A DNA stretch of 64,000 nucleotides from contig NZ_JAGHMF010000031.1 in the NCBI RefSeq assembly GCF_017741815.1, positions 1 to 64,000 on the forward strand, written 5' to 3'. This document shows, piece by piece, positions 53,156 through 62,013 of this stretch (the stretch's first letter is position 1; the number at the start of each line of letters is the position of its first letter). A program made the translations under genes and the position numbers. Under the pieces are notes generated by a model. The model was not told the DNA's origin, made no database searches, and saw nothing but the letters and a program-made list of their open reading frames with translations. Origin of the DNA: Rhizobium sp. 16-488-2b (GTDB taxonomy: Bacteria > Pseudomonadota > Alphaproteobacteria > Rhizobiales > Rhizobiaceae).

Positions 53156-54736
53156 GTGGCGAAACCCAACGAACTGCTCGCGGCATCCCTGGCTGAACTG
53201 AGGGGAGTGACGCAGAACGGCACCCGATCGGTGGTAAAATCCGAAGAGCTCAGCCGTGTCCACCGGGAACGACTACAGGGCAACGGGTTCCTTGAAGAAA
53301 TCATGAAGGGCTGGCTGGCGGTGAACTCGCGACCATCGGCCAACAACAGGATAGATGCGGCCTGGAGCACCGTCTACTGGGAGTTCGTTGCCAGATACCT
53401 GGACGACCGTTTTGCCGACGCATGGCGGCTCTCCGCGGAGGCATCCGTGGCTCTATGGTCCGAAAACCATTCCATTCCTGGGCAGGTCATCGTCAGAAGC
53501 CCGAAGGCGAACAACCAACTTGTGAAACTACCGAGCAATACGTCGCTCTATCTGCTGCGCTCAAAGGAAAACGAGCCCGCCGAGACGAGAGAACGATTGA
53601 GATTGATGCCGATGGAGGAGGCGATTTGCAATCTCTCGCCGGAGTCGTGGAGAACGTTAGCGACCGATGTCATCGCGGTCATTGGCTCGATCCGTGGAAC
53701 AAGCACGCTGCTGCAATATCTTCTGGACGGCGGCCGGAGCCACGTTGGCGGTCGCATCGCAGGAGCCCTGCGCCATCTTGGCCGCACAAGGGACGCGGAC
53801 ACGATCATCAAGACCCTGGAATCGGCCGGCTACAACCCGCACGAGGACAACCCTTTCGACCCGGCAGTCGATCTGGTCACGCTGGATGCGAGACGAACTC
53901 AGGCGCCGTCCGCTACCCGGATCAAGAACCTCTGGGCGAAAATGGGGAAAGACGCCCTCAATCACATCGGATTCGAGCAAGTGCGTATCAACGACCGGGA
54001 CGGATACATCTCGGACATTGATGAGCGCTATGTGGCCGACGCCCTGAACTCGCTTTCGATCGAGGGTTACGAGGTGTCGGAAGAGCTGATCCGGAGGGTA
54101 CAGGACGGTCAATGGAAACCGGACGAGGACGCGCAGGACTACGAGACCAAGAACGCACTCGCCGCCAAGGGATACAGATTGGCCTTTGAGGAGGTGCGCG
54201 ATGACATCAGAAAGATTCTTGATGGAGCACCTACCGGCGAACTGCTCGAGGCACGGCACCAGGATTGGTTCCGAGCCATGTTCAGCCCTTCGGTAACCGC
54301 GGGTATCATCAAGGCGCACCAACTCGCGGGTTACCGACCACACAATGTGTATTTGCGGGGATCCTCGCATGTCCCCTTACCGCCAAACGCAATCGCCGAC
54401 GCCATGGACGCACTGTTCGAGAGCATTTTGCAGGAATCCGACGCGCGCGTGAAGGCAATCCTCGCTCCGTTCCTGTTCACCTATATCCACCCATTCCCGG
54501 ACGGGAACGGACGCACGGCGCGCTTTATCATGAACGCGCTTCTTGCCGAATGCGGAGCGCCGTGGACGGTCATTCCTGTCGCGCGCCGTGACGAGTACAT
54601 GAATGCCCTGGAAGAGGCGAGCGGGCACGAAAACATCGCGCCGCTGACGAGATTTGTGTCGGAACTCGTCAACGCGCCGCCACCTTCCACAGAAGCCGGT
54701 GCCAGCCACAAAAGCACCCAGAGAAAAAGGGCATAA
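53156..54736 (+). CDS. Fic-domain protein with AbiEi-like N-terminal region
   Basis: 526-aa protein. The C-terminal Fic domain has the full catalytic motif HPFPDGNGRTAR (about residue 442-453), so AMP or another nucleotide group could be moved to a target. The N-terminal 130 residues resemble AbiEi-type antitoxin/regulator domains (VTQNGTRSVVKSEELSRVHRERLQGNGFLEEIMKGWLAV), which bind DNA repeats. GTG at 53156 after GGAGG. I see no obvious inhibitory (S/T)xxxE(G/N) helix. A self-contained toxin with autoregulation through the upstream repeats is a reasonable but untested idea. Confidence 0.88.
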   Translation: MAKPNELLAASLAELRGVTQNGTRSVVKSEELSRVHRERLQGNGFLEEIMKGWLAVNSRPSANNRIDAAWSTVYWEFVARYLDDRFADAWRLSAEASVALWSENHSIPGQVIVRSPKANNQLVKLPSNTSLYLLRSKENEPAETRERLRLMPMEEAICNLSPESWRTLATDVIAVIGSIRGTSTLLQYLLDGGRSHVGGRIAGALRHLGRTRDADTIIKTLESAGYNPHEDNPFDPAVDLVTLDARRTQAPSATRIKNLWAKMGKDALNHIGFEQVRINDRDGYISDIDERYVADALNSLSIEGYEVSEELIRRVQDGQWKPDEDAQDYETKNALAAKGYRLAFEEVRDDIRKILDGAPTGELLEARHQDWFRAMFSPSVTAGIIKAHQLAGYRPHNVYLRGSSHVPLPPNAIADAMDALFESILQESDARVKAILAPFLFTYIHPFPDGNGRTARFIMNALLAECGAPWTVIPVARRDEYMNALEEASGHENIAPLTRFVSELVNAPPPSTEAGASHKSTQRKRA

Positions 54737-54781
54737 GTGGCCGCTCCTTGCCGCGTCTCTTTAAACGGGGATGACCCCGAG

Positions 54782-55012
54782 CTAAGAGCTGATGCCCATG
54801 TCGTTTGATCTTGTCACAAGCTCCGCAGGTTCGACACTCAGCGCCTGTGCGATCTGGCCGAGGACTGTGATCGTGGCGGACATTTCGGCGCGCTCGATTG
54901 CCCCTATGTGCCGAACGCTCAGGCCCGTTCGGTGCGCGAGTTCCTCTTGCGTCAATTTTTTGACATGACGTATTCGACGCAGATTGATCGCCATGACCTC
55001 TCTGAGATCCAT
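54782..55012 (-). CDS. XRE-family repressor, small
   Basis: 76-aa protein, nearly all one HTH_3 domain (LRRIRHVKKLTQEELAHRTGLSVRHIGAIERAEMSATITVLGQIAQAL). Related small repressors bind short palindromes near their own start. Two tandem GGAACTAT-type palindromes lie just upstream at 55034-55062, so autoregulation is likely. A third half-site is found toward traM. Confidence 0.9.
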   Translation of the reverse strand: MDLREVMAINLRRIRHVKKLTQEELAHRTGLSVRHIGAIERAEMSATITVLGQIAQALSVEPAELVTRSNDMGISS

Positions 55013-55033
55013 GACTAGAGCGGAGCCTGAAAT

Positions 55034-55062
55034 GGAACTATTATTCCAGGAACTATAGTTCC
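55034..55062. promoter_or_regulatory. Tandem 14-bp palindromic operators
   Basis: GGAACTATTATTCC (55034-55047) and the perfect GGAACTATAGTTCC (55049-55062) lie one base apart, 22 bases upstream of the XRE start. A lone GGAACTAT stands at 55126-55133, between this site and traM. They are the probable binding sites of the XRE protein. Confidence 0.75.
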
Positions 55063-55224
55063 GATTCGACGTTGCACGTGCTATTGCTCGTCCTGCCTGT
55101 CGCCAGGACCGCTAAGACGGCCAAAGGAACTATGAGAGACATATCAGGCATTATAGCCTAGACGACTGTTGCGCAGAGCGATTTCGTCTCGAGCGTCGGG
55201 TGATTAAAAAAGGGAGTAGAACGG

Positions 55225-55548
55225 GTGAGCGACGTCAACTCGTCTGAGATCAACGACGAAACAAAAAAACGCCGATCCTGTTTTGGTTCTATGGAGAAGT
55301 CAGAACTGGAGACTCTGGCGATCGCCGCGATCAGAGAGCACCGCCGACTTATTGTCGCCGACGAAGCTGTCTACGAAGAGTGGACGAGCGCGTCATCCGA
55401 TCCTGCGGTCTCGAGCGCCGTACTCGAGACCTTGCAGCGAGAATATATCGCGCGCCAAGAGAAGTCCGCAGCCCAGCAGGAGGAGCTCTCGGAAATCATC
55501 GATGCGCTCGGCTATGTCCCCGACGTTGCTCCAGATGCCGACGATTGA
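55225..55548 (+). CDS. traM: TraM-like quorum-sensing antiactivator
   Basis: 107-aa protein. The segment ELETLAIAAIREHRRLIVADEAVYEEW and the end LGYVPDV align with Agrobacterium TraM, which binds TraR and blocks transfer at low density. The first ~25 residues are diverged. GTG at 55225 after AGGGAG. It converges on traR with only two bases between stops, the arrangement seen on Ti plasmids. Confidence 0.82.
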   Translation: MSDVNSSEINDETKKRRSCFGSMEKSELETLAIAAIREHRRLIVADEAVYEEWTSASSDPAVSSAVLETLQREYIARQEKSAAQQEELSEIIDALGYVPDVAPDADD

Positions 55549-55550
55549 CG

Positions 55551-56255
55551 CTATAGCAGGCCGTGGTCCTTGGCGATCGCGACGAGGTGGGGAACGGTCG
55601 CCGCTTCAAGTTTCTCTCGCGCCTTATCCAGGTAATGCTGCACTGTCCTTGGATTGATTCCCGTCAGGATCGCGGTTTCAGGCGCGGTTTTCCCTTTCGC
55701 CGCCCACTTTAGACACATTGCCTCTCTGGGGGATAGCAACCGCTTCGGCGGAACAATTGTGGTCGCAGCAAGCATCTTCAGGCGGTAATGGATCGCCAGA
55801 ACGGCGCGGACCGCTTTTTGACCATCCTGAAGCTTTGAAACATCAGCCGCCGGGGCTGAAGATGCAAACGTCAACATCATCGTTGAGCCGAAACTGCCTT
55901 CGACTGGTATAGTCACCCCACTGCGAATGCCGTGATTGATCGCCTGGTCCCGAAAGCGCCTGAGTTCGGAGGCGCCACGAGCGGGCCAATCATCGGCCGT
56001 CCATGGAAAGATCTCCATGCGAGTCTTCGCTTCCCAAACCACCGGGTCGATGCGGGAATAGTGGCTTTCAAGATAAACGCCCTGCCATTCTTCCGGATAA
56101 GAGTTGAATGTGCGGATTTCCGATCCCTCAGTCTGCAGATACGCAAAACGCTCGAAGCCACATGCGTGCGCAAATGTCTTCAGAGCGCGTTTGATCATAC
56201 GTTCATCGTGCGCGGCTTCTGTCATATCGATGAGAGAGCGAAGGTCACCGTCCAC
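55551..56255 (-). CDS. traR: TraR-like LuxR-type quorum-sensing activator
   Basis: 234-aa protein, the same length as TraR of Agrobacterium. The autoinducer domain (about 1-160) keeps the ligand-pocket pattern FNSYPEEWQGVYLESHYSRIDPVVW (conserved Tyr, Trp, Tyr, Asp), with IRSGVTIPV behind it; the C-terminal GerE HTH is LSPREAMCLKWAAKGKTAPETAILTGINPRTVQHYL. GTG at 56255 with AGGAGA upstream; in-frame extension to 56360 is less likely. It lies downstream of trbI in the same direction, as on Ti plasmids. The AHL synthase traI would lie past the right end. Confidence 0.9.
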   Translation of the reverse strand: MDGDLRSLIDMTEAAHDERMIKRALKTFAHACGFERFAYLQTEGSEIRTFNSYPEEWQGVYLESHYSRIDPVVWEAKTRMEIFPWTADDWPARGASELRRFRDQAINHGIRSGVTIPVEGSFGSTMMLTFASSAPAADVSKLQDGQKAVRAVLAIHYRLKMLAATTIVPPKRLLSPREAMCLKWAAKGKTAPETAILTGINPRTVQHYLDKAREKLEAATVPHLVAIAKDHGLL

Positions 56256-56584
56256 TGACTTTTCTCCTACTGCGCAGCTGCGAGCCTCCCACTCGCCGCG
56301 CCTGCTGGCGCCGCGAGTTACAGGTGCCACCGTTCGGCCAGCCGGAGCCACACGGGACATCGAACCTTGGCTGCGAATTCTCCGTCCTCATTCGTTTCCG
56401 ATGAAAACACAGTTGCCTCATATGCGAAGCATATCCACGGTCGTTGCAACTGATAGGTCTACTCACCTCTACCGAGTATTCAAGTTCTCACGATCTAAAA
56501 TATGATTATTTGATGAAAGATTTTACCGAGGAATAGCTCTGTCGCCACGCGGTAAAATAGGGCAATCTCAAGGTTCCGCGCGCC
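56256..56584 (-). other. Gene-free region between trbI and traR
   Basis: 329 bases. It holds an 8-bp dyad TTTTACCG / CGGTAAAA (56521-56557) right after trbI that may end the trb transcript, and an AT-rich stretch (56440-56525) likely to hold the traR promoter. No classical tra box was found. Confidence 0.5.
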
Positions 56585-57883
56585 TTAGCGACCGCCATAG
56601 GTCGACGGGAAAATAATGTCCTGATCGACCAGAACATTGAACTTGTAGCCCGGCCGGATTCGAATTGTCGGTTGAACGTTCAGATTCTTCGAGATCGTCT
56701 CTTCCGCGACTCGGCCGAATGACTCGGCAAAATTCCGTCGCGCTGCATCCGAGGCCGTGTCCTGCGTCGCGAGCGTCGAACTCTCAGGCATCGACATATC
56801 GATACCCGTCCCGATGATTGCCACCAAGGCTGCGGAACCGAAGGTCCTCCAAAGGTGGCGGTCGACCTTGTCCTGGAAGCCGCCATACCCTTCAGCGTCG
56901 GTGCCCGCCATACCACCGATCTGCAGCGTGGGCCCATTCGGAAAAATGAGGTCCGTCCAGACGACGAGTACGCGTTCCTGGCCGAAGGACACCTTTGAAT
57001 CGTAGCGACCAAACAGCTTTGCGCCCTGCGGAATGAGAAGGCGGTAGCCGGTTGCGCTGTCGTAGACATTCTGGCTGACTTGAGCGGTGATCCGCCCAGG
57101 CAGGTCGGAATTGAGGCCCGTGATCAGTGTCGCCGGGATGACCGAACCGCGCTTCAATTCATTGGGTGACATCTGTGGCACGACCTGGTTTGGCAGGTAG
57201 CCGAGATCCTTGATGTCCTGATTGAAAAAATCCTCTTTCGACGTCTGGCCGTTCTGATCGACGTTCTGTCCCATCAGGCCGGATTTCATGGCGGCGGCAT
57301 AAAGGTCTGATGGACTGTTTGCCGCGACATTTGTCGGCTGACGGCTGGCGTCGTTGGTGGAGTTTGCGGCCTTCTCGATATCGGAGATGTCAACCTTCAG
57401 CGGCGATTCAAGCGCCGTGGAGCGAGCCTGGAGACGCGCCATCCGCTGGCGCTGGGCTTCGCGCATATATTGTTCATCCTGCTCTCGCTTCAGGCGAGCC
57501 TTCCACTCCTCTTCGGATTCGACCCTTTGTCGGCGATCGTGTCGATCTGTTGGTTGGCGCTCGACGACCGGCTCCAGCTTTTCCTTTTTCTCCGCGACGA
57601 CGGGCGTCGGTTGAAACACCTCCTGCTTTTCTGGGTCACCGATAATGCCGTCCGTGACACCCCGCTTAAGCTGGTCGCCGAAACTGGTCGCAGGGCTGTT
57701 GGAAGCACCCTCGATGTCGCCACGATGGAAGGAAAGCCCGCGCAGCGACAGACCAATCACAACGACGCCGACGAACAGCACGATGACGATGATGGCGACG
57801 ATGATCGGCAGGCGGTTGAGCCGGCGCATGCGCTGCTGATCGTCGGCTTGGCCCAACGTGCCAAGCTGGAGCGACTGGACCAT
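56585..57883 (-). CDS. trbI: TrbI, mating-pore protein (VirB10-like)
   Basis: 432-aa protein: a short cytoplasmic start, one TM segment (about 25-48), a charged linker, then the conserved VirB10/TrbI C-terminal domain (RGSVIPATLITGLNSDLPGRITAQVSQNVYDSATGYRLLIPQGAKLFGRYDS). It spans the envelope and links the inner-membrane complex to the outer-membrane pore. ATG at 57883; upstream in-frame extension is not coding. Last gene of the trb operon. Confidence 0.95.
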   Translation of the reverse strand: MVQSLQLGTLGQADDQQRMRRLNRLPIIVAIIVIVLFVGVVVIGLSLRGLSFHRGDIEGASNSPATSFGDQLKRGVTDGIIGDPEKQEVFQPTPVVAEKKEKLEPVVERQPTDRHDRRQRVESEEEWKARLKREQDEQYMREAQRQRMARLQARSTALESPLKVDISDIEKAANSTNDASRQPTNVAANSPSDLYAAAMKSGLMGQNVDQNGQTSKEDFFNQDIKDLGYLPNQVVPQMSPNELKRGSVIPATLITGLNSDLPGRITAQVSQNVYDSATGYRLLIPQGAKLFGRYDSKVSFGQERVLVVWTDLIFPNGPTLQIGGMAGTDAEGYGGFQDKVDRHLWRTFGSAALVAIIGTGIDMSMPESSTLATQDTASDAARRNFAESFGRVAEETISKNLNVQPTIRIRPGYKFNVLVDQDIIFPSTYGGR

Positions 57884-57894
57884 GTTAATCTCCG

Positions 57895-58335
57895 TCAGTT
57901 GCGCTGTATGATTGAAAGGGGACTGGCCGGCACAGCGCCGGCCGCCGTCGGGGTGTATGCGCGGCCCAGAGCGATGGAAGGCGTCGAGACCTGCGCCAGC
58001 ACCTGTCCGTCGAAGCCCTCGATTGCATAAGCAAGCACGACCGGCTTGGCGTCTTTGGCGATCTTGCCGTCCGTGACGACCGTGTAGCCCCACCCCTTCA
58101 GCGCCGCCTCGAGGGCGGATGCGAACTCCGATGTGTCCGTCTCCATTTTGATCGTGGTCGTAGCACCCGCCGGGCCGATCTGCTCGGCCAGACGGCTTGC
58201 CATGTCGCCGGCGATGGCGCTTGCAGCCGGTCCGGTGACGGTCACCGGGGTCGAGCTGGTGGTCAGTGCCTGGTCGGCCGTTTGGCAACCGGAGAGCAGC
58301 GCGGCCGCGATGAAGAATGCGAATAGCTTCCGCAT
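57895..58335 (-). CDS. trbH: TrbH, lipoprotein of the mating pore
   Basis: 146-aa protein with a lipoprotein signal (FIAAALLSGCQT, lipobox Cys about residue 16). The mature part fits TrbH of Ti plasmids. It lies between trbG and trbI with short gaps. A longer open frame upstream overlaps trbG and is not credible. Confidence 0.9.
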   Translation of the reverse strand: MRKLFAFFIAAALLSGCQTADQALTTSSTPVTVTGPAASAIAGDMASRLAEQIGPAGATTTIKMETDTSEFASALEAALKGWGYTVVTDGKIAKDAKPVVLAYAIEGFDGQVLAQVSTPSIALGRAYTPTAAGAVPASPLSIIQRN

Positions 58336-58337
58336 GG

Positions 58338-59150
58338 TCAGCCACCCCGCCGGATGGTGATCTTCTGCTGCCGCCAACCGACTCCCGAAACGAGGATCGC
58401 CTTGTCGATCGCATAGTCGACGGTCATCATGTCGTTCTTCATGCGATAATTGACGATGCGATTTTGACCGCCGGAGACGACGAAGAGCACCGGCGCGTCC
58501 TGGCCGGAGATCGATTTCGGGAATTGGATGTAGGTCTTCACCCCGTCCGAATAGACCCGCTTCGGTTTCCACGAAGCACCGCCGCTGATTGAATAGGAAA
58601 AGTTCAGCTTGTCCGGCGCGGTGCCCGGAATGCCGCCCGTTTCGAGACGAGCGTTGATGTCGGCGAGCTTGGTCGACACGTCTTCCGGATATTCGAAACC
58701 AATGCGCGCCATGTACTGGCTCGGATGGGACTTGAGCTGGATATGATAGGTGCGCCGTGATGTCGTCACGACCATTGAGGTGAGAAGGCCTGGCTCCGAT
58801 GGTTTGACTATGAGATGGATCGCCTGTCCGCCTGTGGCCCCCGAAGTGGCCGGCTCTACCTTCCAGCGCACGGTGTCGCCGACGAGGACGTCGCGAACGA
58901 TCTCGCCACCCTGAAGTTCGATGTCGCAGACCTGTAGAGGAGAGCAGACGACGGACGGCTGGGTCTCGCCGAACAGAAAAATGACCTTTCCGTCCGGACC
59001 AGTCGTGACCAGTCCAGGCGTGCCGCGCCACTTTCTGGAAAGATTTGTTCCTTTCACCTCGTTGCTCGTCATGCTTTGCGCCTGCGCGCCCGCCGCAAGC
59101 AAGAGTCCGGCCATGCAGCCGGCGGCTGCGATCAATCCCGTTTTTTTCAT
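58338..59150 (-). CDS. trbG: TrbG, mating-pore protein (VirB9-like)
   Basis: 270-aa periplasmic/outer-membrane protein with a clear signal peptide (cleavage near AQA-QS, about residue 25) and a VirB9/CagX-type domain (YRMKNDMMTVDYAIDKAILVSGVG at the end). Its stop is two bases ahead of the trbH start. Confidence 0.94.
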   Translation of the reverse strand: MKKTGLIAAAGCMAGLLLAAGAQAQSMTSNEVKGTNLSRKWRGTPGLVTTGPDGKVIFLFGETQPSVVCSPLQVCDIELQGGEIVRDVLVGDTVRWKVEPATSGATGGQAIHLIVKPSEPGLLTSMVVTTSRRTYHIQLKSHPSQYMARIGFEYPEDVSTKLADINARLETGGIPGTAPDKLNFSYSISGGASWKPKRVYSDGVKTYIQFPKSISGQDAPVLFVVSGGQNRIVNYRMKNDMMTVDYAIDKAILVSGVGWRQQKITIRRGG

Positions 59151-59167
59151 TGAAAGAATCCCTGCCC

Positions 59168-59830
59168 TTAAAGCTGTGCCGTCCAGTCAAAATCTCGGAC
59201 GTAGAGGCCGATCGGATTGAGGCGGATCGTCGCCTCATCCTGTGGCGCGGTGAGCGTCACCGTTGCGATCCCGCGGAACCGCCGCGTGCCGGTTTCCTTG
59301 CCCTTGCGGTCCCGCTCGTATTCCGTCCAGTCGATCTGATAGGTTTGGTTCGAGAGCGCGACGATGTTGTTGACCTCGATGGCAACTGTCGAAGACTTCG
59401 CCTTCTCGAATGGAGAATTGCCTCGAAACCAGTCATTGACCTTCTCCGTCGATGGATCGGACGTGCGAAGAAGGGCGTAGGTGCGGTCGATATATTGCTT
59501 CTGCACCACCGCATCCGGCGTGATTGAGCGAAAGCTTGTGACGAAGTTGCCAAGTGTGGCGCGCACCACGCGGACATCGGCATACTCGATCTGCTCGGGG
59601 AAACCTGCCGTGACCGCAGTTCCGAGCTTGTCGACCTCGACGATGTAAGGCACGAGCCGCACCTGCGTGCTCAGATACATCGCGTAGCTGAAGCCGATGA
59701 CGGCCATGACGAGACCGAGGACACCAACAATGCGCCATGCGGCTGCGGCCTTCACATAGGAGCCATAGCGTTCGCTCCATTCCTGGCGGGCGGCAAGATA
59801 CGGGTTTTCCGGGGCGCGGTTCGCTGCCAT
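59168..59830 (-). CDS. trbF: TrbF, mating-pore protein (VirB8-like)
   Basis: 220-aa inner-membrane protein: cytoplasmic N-terminus with NPYLAARQEWSERYGSYVKAAAAWR, one TM segment (about 33-53) and a VirB8-type periplasmic domain. It assembles with TrbL and TrbI in the pore. Confidence 0.94.
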   Translation of the reverse strand: MAANRAPENPYLAARQEWSERYGSYVKAAAAWRIVGVLGLVMAVIGFSYAMYLSTQVRLVPYIVEVDKLGTAVTAGFPEQIEYADVRVVRATLGNFVTSFRSITPDAVVQKQYIDRTYALLRTSDPSTEKVNDWFRGNSPFEKAKSSTVAIEVNNIVALSNQTYQIDWTEYERDRKGKETGTRRFRGIATVTLTAPQDEATIRLNPIGLYVRDFDWTAQL

Positions 59831-59850
59831 TTATTCTTCCCTTGTCTCGA

Positions 59851-61038
59851 TTACGGTTTGTCGTTGCGTTCGGGAGGAGGCTTCGGTCCGCTATGACCGC
59901 CGCGCTGTTGATCGAGCTTGGCGTTGGCCAGTCCGAGAATGGACCCGGCATAAGCGCCCGGAGAGCCGATTGCCTTTTCCTTCGCGGCTGATCCGGCTGC
60001 TTGCGCGCCGGAACTGAAGCTCGCACCCATGCCGCGAAGAGCGGCACCTGCAACGGATGAACCGCCAGCTCGTGCGGCTTGTGCCGCCGCGAAACCCGCG
60101 CCGGCAGCGCCGGCGGCGAGGAAGCCAGCCCCGGCGGCAAATGATGCGGCTTGCCCGCCGTGGCGGATCGCTTCCATTCCTCCGGACACCGATGCGCCCT
60201 GGACAACGCCCTGGATGATGTTCGGGACATACATGGCGATGATGAAGACCACGACTGCAATTCCAGCAATGGCAAGAGCGGTTTGAAACTGGTCGCCGAT
60301 ATCGGGCTGATTGGCGAGGCCGATCAGCACTTCGGAACCAATGCGAGAGATCATGACGAGTGCCATGAGCTTCATCCCGACGGAGAAGGCATAGACCAGA
60401 TAGCGGACTGCAAAATCCTTGGTGAAGGACGAACCACCAAGGCCGAGCATGATCATGCCGGCAAGCAGCCCGATATACATTTCGACCATGACCGACACGA
60501 AAATCGCGGCGACGAGAGAAAATGCGATGACTGTCACAACCATCGCGAACGCGGCCGAGATTGCCAGCGCATTGTCTTCGAAGAGGCCAAACTGAACCTT
60601 CTCCGACATCTTTGTTGCAACTGCGAGTCCGGCGTTGAACACGTCAGCTGGTGATGCCGTCCCTCCGCCGGCGCCGATCTGGAACAGACTGTCTACAACC
60701 GCCTTGGCGAAGGTTGGTCCCTGCGCCAGCACGAACGCGAAGAAGCCCACGAACATGATCCGCCGCACCAGTTCGGCGAACCAGCTGTCCAGCGAGGCTG
60801 ACTGGATCGCGAGCCAGACGGCCGCGATGCCGATCTCGATCGTTGCGAGGATCCAGAAAAGGGATTTCGCCGCGTTCATGACGGTGGTTTCCCACCCCTT
60901 CGCAGCGGTCGTAATCTGGCTCTGGAGGGACGTCAAGACGGACCCCTCTTGCGCCAGCGCCGGCTGGGTCGTCACCACCGCAAATGCGACAATCACCATG
61001 GCCAACCGGAGCTGATGAAGTGTCGTCGTGTCTGTCAT
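59851..61038 (-). CDS. trbL: TrbL, mating-pore protein (VirB6-like)
   Basis: 395-aa polytopic protein with a signal-like start and about six TM segments, then a Gly/Ala-rich cytoplasmic tail (AAGAGFLAAGAAGAGFAAAQAARAGGSS). It forms part of the inner-membrane channel for DNA. Confidence 0.94.
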   Translation of the reverse strand: MTDTTTLHQLRLAMVIVAFAVVTTQPALAQEGSVLTSLQSQITTAAKGWETTVMNAAKSLFWILATIEIGIAAVWLAIQSASLDSWFAELVRRIMFVGFFAFVLAQGPTFAKAVVDSLFQIGAGGGTASPADVFNAGLAVATKMSEKVQFGLFEDNALAISAAFAMVVTVIAFSLVAAIFVSVMVEMYIGLLAGMIMLGLGGSSFTKDFAVRYLVYAFSVGMKLMALVMISRIGSEVLIGLANQPDIGDQFQTALAIAGIAVVVFIIAMYVPNIIQGVVQGASVSGGMEAIRHGGQAASFAAGAGFLAAGAAGAGFAAAQAARAGGSSVAGAALRGMGASFSSGAQAAGSAAKEKAIGSPGAYAGSILGLANAKLDQQRGGHSGPKPPPERNDKP

Positions 61039-61042
61039 CCGA

Positions 61043-61213
61043 TCACCATTCGACCTTCATCTTCTCGCCGCCCGATGTCGGGTATTCCTTCGAGCCGAAG
61101 AACTTCGCCCTGCGCTCCTGAACTTCCTGCTTTTCGGAGATCAGGAACCAAATTCCGGCACTTCCGACTGCCAGGATAGTTGCAACTGCGATGAGGAGTG
61201 CTTTCGTTCTCAC
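61043..61213 (-). CDS. trbK: TrbK, putative entry-exclusion protein
   Basis: 56-aa protein: a TM-like N-terminal segment (ALLIAVATILAVGSAGIWFLI), then a charged tail ending SGGEKMKVEW. It lacks the lipobox Cys of some TrbK proteins. GTG at 61213 overlaps the trbJ stop (GTGA). Its last ~23 residues repeat the end of TrbJ. TrbK-type proteins at this place in trb operons block uptake of the same plasmid. Confidence 0.82.
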   Translation of the reverse strand: MRTKALLIAVATILAVGSAGIWFLISEKQEVQERRAKFFGSKEYPTSGGEKMKVEW

Positions 61214-62013
61214 CATTCCACCTTCATTTTCTCGCCGCCTGAAGTAGAGGGAGCCGTCGCACCGAAGAATTTCTCTCGCCGCGCCTGTGCCAGATCCTTG
61301 TCGGTCTGCTCCGTCTGCAGCGAGGTTCCCATCATCGTCATCTGCTGAGATACGAGGCCGCGAAGCTTCTGCATCTGGGCAACCTGCTGAGCGGCGATCT
61401 CATGCCCGACCTGCAAAGCCTTCATCTGCCCGTCAGCCGTCTCGGACATCGACCGCAACGAGGACATTGTGTCTTCCTCGCTATCGAACTGGTCGGCCGT
61501 GAGGCTCGCCGCCTTCAGCGAGCTGGCGATCGTGTCGCGGTTGGTGTCCGACCAGGACTGATAAGTCGAGGAGAACGTCGCGTTGTCCGGCAGGTTGGTC
61601 TTGAGATCGGCGTAGCGCTGAAAGCGCTGCTGAAGAATGTCGTCAGCGTTGCCCATGGAAAATGAGATACTCTGACCTTGGTCGACGATACTGCGCAGCT
61701 GGTTGAGATCGCTTTCTACCTGTCCCCAGACATGGTCAGGAAGCTGCGCGGTGTTTTGCAGCATGTTCTCGTAGATCTTCAGCTGGTTCTGGATCTGCTC
61801 TGCAAGCTGGCTGATCTGGGTCAGCTGATTGTCGACCTGGATGCCGGAGCTTTTCATGAGATCCACGAGCTGCGCATTGTTGGCGAGCTGCGTCCATTCG
61901 GTCGCAGCGCCGGTGGCTGTACCGGCTTGCACAGAGCCTGCAGCTCCGATCGTGAGAGTGGCGGCCGCCAAACAAGCGAGCCATCTATTCGAACCTGAGT
62001 AGCGATGCGGCAT
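61210..62013 (-). CDS. trbJ: TrbJ, mating-pore protein (VirB5-like)
   Basis: 267-aa exported protein. Signal peptide cleaves near VQA-GT (about residue 30); the rest is a long alpha-helical VirB5/TrbJ fold with many Gln and Ser. The ATG at 62013 follows GAGAGGAG and overlaps the end of trbE by 29 bases. The C-terminal FFG...SGGEKMKVEW is repeated in TrbK. Confidence 0.92.
   Translation of the reverse strand: MPHRYSGSNRWLACLAAATLTIGAAGSVQAGTATGAATEWTQLANNAQLVDLMKSSGIQVDNQLTQISQLAEQIQNQLKIYENMLQNTAQLPDHVWGQVESDLNQLRSIVDQGQSISFSMGNADDILQQRFQRYADLKTNLPDNATFSSTYQSWSDTNRDTIASSLKAASLTADQFDSEEDTMSSLRSMSETADGQMKALQVGHEIAAQQVAQMQKLRGLVSQQMTMMGTSLQTEQTDKDLAQARREKFFGATAPSTSGGEKMKVEW

Noticed and set aside
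57895..59238. A 447-aa product ending in TrbH
   Set aside because: Its first 300 residues are the trbG region in the wrong frame; TrbH begins with a lipoprotein signal at 58335.
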